Source: Mrakia gelida (Eukaryota > Basidiomycota > Tremellomycetes > Cystofilobasidiales > Mrakiaceae). From it: 64,000 nucleotides of DNA. The notes under the pieces were generated by a model that saw nothing but the letters and a program-made list of their open reading frames with translations, had not been told where the DNA came from and did no database searches. The position numbers were made by a program, and so were the translations under genes. The DNA lies in contig BRON01000012.1 of assembly GCA_024345305.1 (NCBI GenBank), forward strand, positions 620,001 through 684,000, given 5' to 3'. Below are positions 10,210 through 22,986 of this stretch, piece after piece (within the stretch, counting starts at the first letter, position 1; every line of letters begins with the position of its first letter).

Positions 10210-13200
10210 ATGCTTCACCAAGCTCCCCAAACTCCTCGTCCTCGTCCTCCCAACTTCTCTCGTTCGAGGTCTTCGAACAACAACCCTTCTCAAGCCGGTC
10301 ACACTCGCAAACAGTCCTCCCTCTCGCTGCTTTCCAACTCTGCTACACCGAAAGGCTCCAAGTCTGGGAGTATCACGACTACGAGTCTTCTTCTTGGACG
10401 AGTTGACGGAGGTGAGGAAGAGGACGGAACGACGAGCTCATCAAGAACAGAACCCCTCTCCCTCCTCCCTTCCCCAACGAAACGATCCTCTTTGACAGGG
10501 AAGAAGATGCAGATTCCCTTCCCAGCTTCCTCGAACCAAACCCAAACGACACCCAGCCACCTTCTCCCTCCTCCTCCTTACCCAACCTCGCCTCCCCCTC
10601 CTCCCCTTCCCGCATCAACAACCGACCAAGCAGCTCAACTTCAAGAGCCCCCTACGCCTACAACAGCAGCAGCTCAGCTCCTCGGTTTCTTACACGATGG
10701 AGCCGGAGAGGGTACGGTTGCTGGGGAGGGAGTGGGCGTGGTCGGGCTTGTAGGGGCGACGGGAGGAGGGGGAGGAGGGGAGTCGCCGATGATCAGTGAG
10801 GAGTGGGTCAAGGAGAGGTCGAGGGAGGAACTCGATAGGTTGCTCATCGAGGCGGATAGGGTCATTAGAGAACGAGAGAAGGGTGAGTTTTTCTCAACTC
10901 TTCGCGTATCAGGTTTTTCAAAGGAAGGAATCTATACGGTTCTGCCAGAGAGCAGCGGAGAAACGAAAGGGAAGGGAGGAACGAGCTCAACGTTCCCTCC
11001 CTTCCCCTCCCCTCCCTCCCGCTTCTTCTCGAATCGAACTCGAACCGTCGTCCTAACTCTCTTTCCCCTGTCCTTTTCGCGTTTCGTTTCAATAGAACTC
11101 GGCATAGCAGCAGCCATCGGGAAATCTCTCCTCGAGAACAACATCGCCCTCCGAAACAAACACGAATCCCTCCTCGCCGCTTTCCCTCTTCATTCCCCTC
11201 ACCCACCTTCCTCCCACTCCCACTCCCAACGACGAACTCCTCGCCCTTCGCTCTCCAACGCTCCCTCCTGGCTCACCGACAACGGAGACGACGAACAAGC
11301 CGCGAGGGACGCAGAGGAACGAGAGGAAGGCTTCTCTCCGAGTCGAACGCCCACCAACTCGTACGGGAGGGCTAGCGCGGCGAGGATGTCGAGAGGCGCG
11401 TCTTCAGGAGGAGGCTCAGGAGATCAAGGGTGGGTGTTTGGACGACCTTCGAGTAGGAGTTCGATGGGTTCGAATGCCTCAGCGTCAACGTCAACCTCAA
11501 ACGCCAACACCATCTCCCCACCCCGATCCAAACGCGTCCACACCCTCTCGTTCTCCTCCTCCCCAACCTCCTCTCGCCATCGTCCTCGAGCTCCCTCCCT
11601 CTCAGCCTCTCCTCAAGCGATCCTCTACCTCCGCGAACAGAACAACGACCTCGCCATCCAGCTCGAGCAGCTTCAAGCTGAAACGTCCGACGCCGACCAC
11701 GAGGGAAAGAAGAAGCTCAGGAAACTCGAGAAGGAGATTGGCGCGCTGAGAGGGAACTTGGAGAGGATGAACGAGAGGAATGGGGAGCTAGAGGAGAGGA
11801 ATGGGGAGTTGGAGGAGAAGGTTTCGAAGCGTGGCGGTTCTGGAGGAGGGGAGGGTGGGGGAGGAGGAGGGAGGGGAGCAGGGGATGGAGGGTGGGCGGA
11901 GAGGAGAAGGTTGAAGAGGGAGGAGGAGGAGGCTGAGAGGAATCGAAGAGCCTACGGGGGTCTGCTGGTGGGGAGTAACTCGACGCCTTTGCTGGGGAGA
12001 CATGGATCTGGAGCAGGAAGGAGGACTCCCTCGCCGACGGCTCATCTTCAACAACTCCCTCAACAACCCCACTCCTTCGCTTCCTCCCCTCGATCCTCCT
12101 CGCCTGGTTCATCCCAAAGCACCCTCTCCCCTCCCGCGTCACCTCGAACAAGATCCATCTCCCTCCTCGGTCCTTCCCTCTCTGCACTCTCCTCCCCGCT
12201 CAGAAACTCGACGTCCGTCAACTCGACTTCGACGACGACAGCGGCGGACGCGACGAGACCTCGAACGGCAGCCGAACTCGCTCTGGTCTCGCAGCTTCTG
12301 GGCAAGATTCGAGAGCTCGAGCAGGCCAACGAGGAGATGAGGATCAAGAGGGAAGCGATGGACAAGAGGATCAGTCGAGCCAAGAGGGAGGGAGCCGAGT
12401 TGGAAGGGGTGTACGAGGTTCTCGAAGGGGAGGTGGAGAGAGCCGGGTTGGAAGTCGTCGACGTTTCGGACAACGAGAGGGTTCGAAGACCTGACTCCTC
12501 CATGGAGATGGGTCTCTCTCCTCTTCCTCAACCTCGAACACCGAGCCGACAGACGGGAGCAGCAGGGAGGAAGTCGCTCGATCGAAGCAACAGGTCGACA
12601 CCGAACAAGTCTCCCTCGACGGCTGCTATCGAGCTGGACTTCTTCTCGACTTCACCTTCGTCGGCTAGCAACCTCACCTCGTCATTCGCATCCTCCTCTT
12701 CCCCCTCCTCTCTCCATCTCTCAACCTCCTGGCCTTCCTCTTCCTCCACTCCCCATCGACGCGTCGCTCAACACCAACAACAACGACTCTCCCCGAACCG
12801 AAACCTCCCTCCTTCCCCCTCCTCCGTCTCCGTCACATCCACCAACGACGGATCAGCCCGCTTCCGCTCAGCAACAGGCAACCGACTCATGATCGAAACC
12901 AACAAGCTCAGGAAGAAGATCTCGAGTTCGAACTTCCTCTCCCCCGACTCGCCAGCCCCAGCTCCTCTTCCCGCCGTTGGAGCAGGTCGCCAACGCCATC
13001 TTCGAGCGAGCATGACTCCCAGTCCTACGGCCATCCACTTCCGAGGAGGGAGTCCGCTCAAGCTCCGCGTCGACGTTCGAGGAGAGGAGGAAGAGAGCGA
13101 GGAGTCTGCGTCGCCGTCGAAGGGGAGGAGCAGGAGACCGAGTCGAAGTTGGGAGGAGGAGGCGAGCGAGGCTGCTGCTGCTGCGGCTTCTAGAGGGGGA

Positions 13201-14591
13201 GGAGAGTACGAGGATGAGGAGGAAGAGGAGGAGGAGGAGCAGTTCTCGAGCGGGAGAGGGGATCGTCGGGCCGAGTTGACTCCAAGGAGGAAGAGGGAGA
13301 TCCGACTCGCTGCCATGCCCTCCCTTCGCTCGCTCGGCAGCTGGGGGAAAGGCTCGACTCGAAGTCGAGCAGGAGGACGAGCAGGTGGTCAAACCCTCGG
13401 CAGCGAACTCGGATCCCAATACGCCAGCTTCTTCAACCAACCGTCCGCCGAAGAACGCGACTGGGAAGACGACGACGATCGCTCCGCCTACTCCTCCTCA
13501 GACGACGACGACGGAGGTCAATCCGTCTACCTCCCCTCCACCTCCCTCATCCAACACATCAACCCCGCCGAACTAGCCCTCCGATCCGTCCACCTCGCCC
13601 TCACCCCAACCGAAGACGGTCTCTACCTCGACACCTCCACTCCCATCCTCCCTCCCGGATCCCTCGCCATCTCCCCTCCAGCAGACTCCCACACCTTCGA
13701 CTTGCTCGATCAAGCAGTCAACCAACGACCCATTCGCTGGGCGGACGACGATGACGATCTTTACGGGACGAGCGAGAGATTGGAGCCTGCTACGACGAGA
13801 GCTTCCAGTTCGATTTGGGATTTCGTCCCTTCCCTCCTACCCAAACAAGTTACGGACCCCTTCGAAACGACCCTTTACCCCGAGCCGGACTTCCCTCCCG
13901 CGTCGGAGCACGAAGAGAGACTCAGGTTCAGGAGCAACAGGATCAGGGAAGCCGTCGAAGCAGGGGAGGATCCCCTCTCGAAGGACGTTCTGAGACCACC
14001 TACTCGGCGGGAGCTGGCTTTGCAGAGGATGGGACTCGAGCCGGGTGCGAGTTCGCCGTTTGGGACGTCGAGGCCGTTTGACGAGGAGGAGGAGGAAGAG
14101 GAAGAGGAAGAGGATTTCCTGTTGGTGGAAGGGGAGAGGGGAGGGTTCGGAGGGAGGAGGTTGCTCAGTGCTCCCACGGATGGACCGAGCGATTGGTTGG
14201 CGAGATTGAGGCCGGGGAACGTGATTGATAGGGTGGGCAGGAAGTGGGTGCAGGGGTTGTTGGATGTTTGGTTCTTTTTGCAGTTGATGTGAGTGGAACG
14301 ACGGTCGCGTTGGGTTGAGGTCGAGTTGAGGCCGTCGCTGACCGTTCGTTTTCTTTCGCTCGTTCGTTTTGCGTTTGGTTTTCGACGCGACAGTGTGGTA
14401 GCGATGGTGTTCATGAAGGAGGCTATGAAGATGGGGAGGAAACCGAGACGGTTCGTTGGCTCTTTCTATCGTCGTCTTTCGTCTTTGGTTCGCGACGCGT
14501 CGCTGACTCTCTCCCTCCCTCCCCGTTGTTCTTTGCTTCGCTTCGAAACAGAGCTGCTCTCGGTCAGCAACAACAACGACGGATCGCTTAG
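10210..14591 (+). CDS. Large coiled-coil protein with CC1-box motif and C-terminal membrane anchor
   Basis: Four exons (10210-10882, 11096-14288, 14394-14450, 14552-14591) give 1,320 residues with an exact frame. Removing the first intron joins REREK to ELGIAAAIGKSLLENN. This fits the CC1 box (AAxxG) of dynein-dynactin adaptors of the BICD/HAP1/TRAK/Spindly type, preceded and followed by coiled coil. Further heptad-like stretches lie near residues 400-450 (EQNNDLAIQLEQLQAE) and 620-660. Most of the remainder is Ser/Pro/Glu-rich and likely disordered. The last exons create a hydrophobic stretch (WFFLQLMIVVAMVFM) about 30 residues from the C-terminus, followed by Lys/Arg: a tail anchor. Taken together this suggests a membrane-cargo adaptor for microtubule motors. 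That is inference from motifs; the overall protein matches nothing I recognise. Confidence 0.75.
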
Positions 14592-15113
14592 ACGTACCAC
14601 AATTACCGCCATCACCGCCGATATATACCCAGCTTCTACAACGAACGCACGAACCACACGGCTTTCCTTTCCTTCTCGTTTCTCTCTTTCACGACGTTTC
14701 GTTTCTTTCTTCTTGGACTCTTTCTTTCATTCTTGTTCTTGGGACTTTGGTTTCGCTTCTCTACTTCGCATCAAGACTTTCTACGTACTATCATCACGGT
14801 TCCTCTCTCTCTCTCTCTCGACTGCTCAGTGCTTCCCACAACTCTCCTTAACGCCCGTCTCTCCTTCCTTCGCCTCCGTTCGTTTTTCGTTCTTCGTTTT
14901 TCGCTCCACCTCACTTTTGCTAGGTTATCTGTATCCGTTTTCACACTTCTCCACGGGATTGACGAAGATATAAAAATTAAGTCGCGTCGAACCTGCCTCG
15001 GCTCGATCGATTCGATTCGGGTCGACCTCGCACTCCCCTTCCTCTCTCCTCTCACCCACCGCCCAACTCGCCCTCTTCCCCATCCTCTCCTTACTTCCGT
15101 GGCAGCGCACACC
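14592..15113. other. Intergenic spacer, 522 bp
   Basis: This holds the 3' UTR of the CC1-box gene and the promoter of the small acidic-protein gene. It is pyrimidine-rich on the plus strand, with a short CT dinucleotide run near 14807. An open frame crosses it but has no start context or splice support before 15114. Confidence 0.5.
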
Positions 15114-16065
15114 ATGCCCTCCAACCCCGCCCTCCTCCGCGCCTCCATCCTCATCTCCTCCTTCGCCACTCAACACGCCAACCTCGCCCTGGACGCTTCC
15201 GACGAGATTCCTTCCTACCTCCTCCTCGTCCAGGAACTCCTCACCTTTGGAGAGAAGCTCAAAGCACAGGCCCAAGTTCATGAAGTCAACTCGGACGACG
15301 AGGAAGAGGAGGACGAGGATGCGGTGATGGAAGTGGATCAGGTGGAGGAAGCGGAAGAAGAGGAGGAAGAGGTGGAGGAAGAGTCGAGCGAGGAAGACGA
15401 GGAGGAGGTTCCTCCGAAGAAGAGTCACACGGAGAGGGAGCATGAAGCGAGGATTGAGAAGCTTAGGAGGGAGATGAAGGGTTGGAGGAAGGGGAGGAGG
15501 GTTAGTGATTTTGCTGAGGTACGTACGGAGGACACGGTTGAGCTTGATCGTTCCTTCCCTTCCTCTTGAGCTCGCTCCCTTCCCTTCCCTTCGCGTCTCC
15601 CTCCTCCCTCGCCCTTCTCTGACCTTTTTTCTGCGTGTCGTTTGGTGATATTAGCCCCCTCTAGACTGGGTCCAACCCCCCTCCCGACCTCGTCTCTCCC
15701 TCCCTATGCCTTCCACCTCCAATCCTTTCAAACCTCAACCTCAACCCAACGCCGTCGCCTCCTCCTCCACCAACCCCTCCCACTCAGCATCCTTCCTCAA
15801 CTTCCGCGCCCAAGCAGCCCTCTCAACCGAACCCCACGTCTTCAACCCCAACCCTCTCGATCCTCCCTCGTCCTCATCGACGTCGAGCTCGGCAGGAGCG
15901 AAGCAGAAGAAGAAGAAGCGCAAGAGCAGCTCGGGTGCGAAGGGGAAGGGGAAGATGATGGATGAGGGAGGAGGGAAGGAAGGAGAGTTTATTAGGAAAC
16001 TGAGGAGGGTGTCGAGTCAGGGTGGGGGGTTGGGTGCGGAGGATAGTGACGAGGATGACCTCTGA
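15114..16065 (+). CDS. Small acidic protein of unknown function
   Basis: Two exons (15114-15518 and 15655-16065), joined in phase 0, give 271 residues. The start has a good context (cacaccATGcc). The first about 55 residues look folded and helical (LLLVQELLTFGEKLKAQAQ). Residues 60-100 are almost entirely Glu and Asp, followed by a Lys/Arg helix (EKLRREMKGWRKGRR). The second exon is low-complexity, with a Lys-rich patch (KQKKKKRK) that could be a nuclear localisation signal, and ends acidic (EDSDEDDL). The mix suggests a nuclear or nucleolar protein, but I recognise no family. Confidence 0.65.
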
Positions 16066-16467
16066 GGGAGAGGGGAGGGGAGAGGAAGGGAGGTGGGAGC
16101 TCGCTGGTTCGAGCCGTAGAAGGAGGGTGGGATGGGTTTGGTTTTAACGTCTTTGAACGATTTTGCTTTGCTATTGCTGGGTTTGGGTGCTTTGATGGAT
16201 CTGTTTTCGCGATGCGACGAGTTGAAGGAGAGAAACAGAGAGGAGAGGGACGCGTCGCGAACGCGTTGCTTTTCATTTTTGCTCGGAGTTTTTCGAGTGC
16301 ATACTCGTTCGAAGCCTTTTCGTATCGAAGAGAGCGGGAGCAAGCGAAGGAGTGAAGTTTTTCTCGCCATCCCTTTCCTCCGACCGAAATCTCCCCATCG
16401 TCATCTCCCCGACCCCCCCTCCCTCCCCTTCCTTCCCTCCCAACCCTCACCCTGCCATCTACCAAGG
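16066..16467. other. Intergenic spacer, 402 bp
   Basis: This holds the 3' UTR of the acidic-protein gene and the ALE1 promoter. One GACGCGTC palindrome lies near 16250. No gene is supported. Confidence 0.5.
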
Positions 16468-19452
16468 ATGCTCGACCCCTTCCTCTCCATCTCCTCAGCT
16501 CTCGGAACACCGCCCGACCATATCAAGGTCAGCTCGCTCTCCCTCCCCTCCCTCTCTCGCCCTTCTTACCCCCCACCACTCTCGAAGCTGACGCTCCTTC
16601 CTTCGCTCCCTCTCAGCTCATCTTCTGCCTTCTCGCCTCCTACCCCCTCTCTTCCCTCTACGTGAAACTCCCCACGGATGCGACTCGACACTACTACTCC
16701 ATCTCGGTCGCTGCCTTCTTCCTTCTTGGAGTTCTGAGACTGTACTGGGGGACGGCTCAGCTCGTGTTCAGTATCGTGGGGACGTACCTTCTCGTCTGCT
16801 TCAACAGGACAGAGAGGATGCCTTGGTTGGTTTTCGCGTGAGTACACACCCAACTTACGTTCATCTCTCCATGGGCGGCGAGCTGACCTCTGGTGTTTGT
16901 TGTCAGCTTCGTGATGGGCCATCTAACGATCAAGTGAGTCCGGATCGATGAGCTCCTTCCTTCTTGACTCCTCCCTTCTCGTTTCGCTCGAGCTGATAAG
17001 ACTCGTCGCTCTTGCAGCCACATCTATCGAACGATCTACGCTATCGACCTCGACGTGATTGAAGTCACTGGATCCCAGATGGTCCTCGTTATGAAGCTCT
17101 CCCAGTTCGCGTTCAACGTGGCAGATGGAAGGAGGGATGTCAACGTGCGTTCACCTCCCTCTTGCTCCTTCCTTCCTTCCCTTCTCGCGCACACAACGCT
17201 AACCCACCCCCTTCTTACCCCTCCGTGTCCGTATGGTCGCTCACAGGAACTCGACCCCATCCAACTCTCCAACCGCCTAACCAAAGTCCCAGGCCTTCAC
17301 TCTTTCCTCGGTTTCTGCCTCTTCTTCCCCTCCATCCTCGTCGGCCCATCCTTCGAATTCTCCCTCTACCACTCACTCGTCAACGGAACCCTCTTCCTCG
17401 ATCCTCCCTCCACGCCCAATCAGGCGGCAGCCAAGATCGAGAGGAGAGAGAGCCTGAAGCACGAGGAGGAGCTCGAGAGGGAGGAGAAGGCGGGAGGGGT
17501 GGGAGCGATTGGTGCGAGCGTGGTGAGGAAGACGAATGCTGCTGTGGGAGCGGTGGGGTTGCCGAAGGGGAGGAAGAGGGTCGCTTATGTTCATATGGTT
17601 AGTACCGAGGCTTTGGGGGAGGTTGAGGTGGGAGCGGAGGAGGGAAGATGAGCAGGGGAGGAGATGGTTGAAGCTCACACCATCTCCTTCGTTTTGACCG
17701 GATCAGGCCGTCGGGCTCTCCTTCCTGGCGATGTACGCTGTTCTTGGAGGGAAAGCTACCTACAACGGTGTGCTAGACGATTCGTGGTGGGATTACGGAT
17801 ACGGGTTCAGGTTAGTCTCGCGCCTCTTTCGTCCCTGCCTCGCTCGTGAGGTTGTCGAGCTGACCTTCGATCCCCTTCCTCTCGTTCGTCGAGCGCCCAG
17901 ACTTCTCTACGTCCAAGCCTGTGGAGTGATGGCTCGAACCAAGTACTACGCTGTGTGGGAGCTGACGGAGGTAAGTCCTTTGTCCCTTCTTCGAAGGAAG
18001 AGTTCGAGTGAACGAAGTCGACGCGTCGAAGACCTCGAGACGCTGACTTGCGCTTCGCTGTCGTTCTTACAGGGAGCCATCATCCTCTGTGGACTCGGAT
18101 TCAACGGATACGACAGCGTCACGGGAAGGACTCGGTGGAACAGGTGCAGAAACGTAGACGTTCTCAGGATCGAGACGGCTGAAAACTATAAGGTTTTGTT
18201 CGATAACTGGAATAGTGAGCACTTCGATTCCCTCCTTCTTGCACCCCACGAGGGGCAGAACTGACCTACTTCCTTTGATACGCTTCAGTGCGAACGAGTG
18301 GTGAGTCCAAATCGATCGCTGCCTCCGAGAAACACGAGACGGAATGCTGACTTCGTTCCGCTCGCGTTCACAGTCTGGCTTCGAGAATGCGTCTACAAGA
18401 GGGTCACTCCCAAGGGGAAGAAGCCTGGATTCAGGAGTAGCATGATCACGTTCCTCACGTCGGCTTTCTGGGTGAGATTGCTTTCGAGCTCGATCTTGTC
18501 GAGTTGCGCTCGAAACCGAACCTAACGCGTCTCATCTTCGTTCGTTTTGCAGCACGGAACTCAGCCTGGATACTACAGTTTGTCCTTTTTCCGTTCTGAA
18601 AGCTCGAAGTGCTACACCCGACTGACCTCTTCGCTTCCTTTCCCAGTCGCCTTCGTCCACGGAGGAATCCTCACAGCCCTCGCCAAACAGTTCCGTCGAA
18701 ACGTTCGACCTCTCCTCCTCTCCACCCCTCCTCCCCCTCACCCCTCCTCCTCATCCTCCTCCAAACCCACACCCGCACCCACCCCTACATCTTCCTCCTT
18801 CATCCCAGGATCCATCCAAGAACTCTTCAAACGAATCTACGACCTCCTAGGTTGGCTCTTCGTCCAACTCACGCTCAACTACCTCGCCTCCTCCTTCCTC
18901 CTCCTCGACCTCTCCTCCTGCATCAAGTTCTTCAAACGAACCATGTTCTACGGAGACGTGCTCATCCTAGCTGGCTTCGGGTTCATCAAGCTCGGAGGAC
19001 CCAAGAAGCTCGGTCGAGCGTTCGGAGTGGGCGGGTCGAGGAGAGAGGAGAAGAAGAGGAGGATGTCGAAGACGGAAGAGCAGCTTTCGTGGGATCCTAT
19101 CGGAGCGGAACTGGAGGGTCCGTCGGCCTCTTCTTCCGGCACCTCGACACCAGCGGATCGATCGAATTTCAACCAGCAACAGCAGCAGCCGTCAATAGTG
19201 ATCTCGCCTCCTCCTCCACCTCAATCTTCCCTCCCTCCCGCGCCGACACTCCTCTCGACGGTCGTTCCAGGTCCGACGACCCTTCCGACGGCGTCCAAGA
19301 TCCAGTCGGCAGCTGCGTCTACGTCGGTGAGGCCGGGGTCGGATAGCAGTAGTAGTGCTGCGTCGGCTGCTTCGACGAACGAGGATTCGGAGTGGGACAT
19401 GGTTAGCGCGAAGGGGACGAGCGCCGGAGGGGAGGTGGTGGAGAGGTCGTAG
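16468..19452 (+). CDS. ALE1: MBOAT lysophospholipid acyltransferase (ALE1 type)
   Basis: This enzyme transfers acyl groups from acyl-CoA to lysophospholipids in the ER (Lands cycle). Twelve exons give 680 residues with an exact frame. Family blocks are TGSQMVLVMKLSQFAFNVADG, LTKVPGLHSFLGFCLFFPS, the Asn/His active-site region WNVMRTSVWLRECVYKR with SAFWHGTQPGYY (MBOAT catalytic His), and many hydrophobic helices. The coding sequence WN...MRTS..VWL needs a 12-nt exon at 18289-18300, and the HGTQPGYY stretch is a 25-nt exon. The C-terminus beyond the last helix is long, Ser/Pro-rich and likely cytosolic. The length is close to yeast ALE1 (about 620) plus this tail. The tandem neighbour SFA1 is unrelated in function. 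Confidence 0.94.
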
Positions 19453-20380
19453 AAGGGAGTTGGGTGTGTAGGAGTGTGCTTGCTTGCTTTGCTTTGCCTT
19501 TGATTGATTAGTGCTTTGATGGATAGGTTATTGCTACGAGCTCAAGATTTGGAAGAGGGAGGGTAGAACGGAGCGAAAGAGCGAAGATGCGTCGAGAGGG
19601 TGAATGAGCGAGGAGGACGCTCGCCGTGCTCAGAGGAAATGGAAGAGATCACCGAGTCGGAAGCTGCTCGGACTTGGTGTGTGTGTGGGTCCTCAAGGCA
19701 AGCAGGCGAGGACGGGTGAGGAAGAAGAAGACTAAGACGCGTCGTGGGGTTGGACGAACGAGGAGGAGGGCTCGACGTGCTCAGAGGACCTGGAGAGAAA
19801 GTCTGAGGCCGGCTGGAGAGCTTGCTAAAAACTGAAGCCGTAAAGGAGACCTCAAAGTGGACAGGTGAAGATGCATCGGAGGCAAAACGCGTCGCGAGGT
19901 TGGACGAGAGCGGAGCTTCGACTTGCTCGAACTTCGATGCAGAGTCTGATCTGAGGTCTGGCCCGAAGGTTTTTACAGATCAGATCTCTTCTCTTCTTCT
20001 CGAGGCACGAGGGCTGCTGGAGAGAACGAGTAGAACAAGAAAACGAAAACGAGAACGAGAGCGCGAGACGAGCGAACGAACGCCTCCTCGCCCTCCCTCC
20101 TCCACTATCTTTCACAACGGCGAACTAACTGAGTGAAATGCAAACCCTCTTACCAAGCCCTTGTTGACAGTCACAAATTCACCGTAAACAAAAGCTCACC
20201 GAGCTTCCCTTCTCGATTTGCCCTCCGCTGTCTCGCTCGACGCCTCCCAAGCTCACCTCCACTCTCCCTTCCCTTCCTTCTGCTCTTTTTCGTTTCGACC
20301 CGCCCCCCTCCCTTCCCTCTCTAACCTCCACCCACCACCCACCCAACTTAACCCCAACCACTCTCCTTCTTTCTTCAACT
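19453..20380. other. Long intergenic region upstream of SFA1
   Basis: At 928 bp this is one of the longer gene-free stretches. It holds the ALE1 3' UTR, the degenerate 150-bp repeat (19591 onward) and the SFA1 promoter. The 200 bp before the SFA1 start are strongly CT-rich, typical of highly expressed fungal genes. No coding frame is supported. Confidence 0.55.
19591..19960. repeat. Degenerate tandem repeat, 150-bp period
   Basis: Three copies start at 19591, 19741 and 19891, exactly 150 bp apart; the third is truncated. Each opens with gcgtcg directly before or at the boundary, then ggttgga/gggtgaa, gcgaggagg or similar, and a block around cgtgctcagagga (tgctcgaac in copy 3). The ends of copies 1 and 2 also match (ctcaa...gcagg/acagg...acgc). 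Copies differ by many substitutions and small indels. Confidence 0.6.
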
Positions 20381-22737
<2,357 letters not shown>

Positions 22738-22986
22738 GTGTAGCTTCTTCATTAGCCTTTGAGTCTTGACGAATCGATGAAGTAACGAAAAGCTGTCGAC
22801 GCGTTCGGTTCGCTTGAGCAGCTGCGCTCGACGACGGAAGTTCACAATCGCTCGCAAGAAAGCATGAGGGTCTATACATGATCCGATAGATAGAACAGAC
22901 GAGGACCAAACCGCAAAGAAACCAAAGCGACGAGACTAAACGACTAGAGACCGAACGCGAAACGACCCTCGACGCTCCCTCCCTCC

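Noticed and set aside
14733..15113. In-frame upstream extension of the acidic-protein gene
   Set aside because: The added residues are low-complexity, and the ATG at 15114 has a far better start context.
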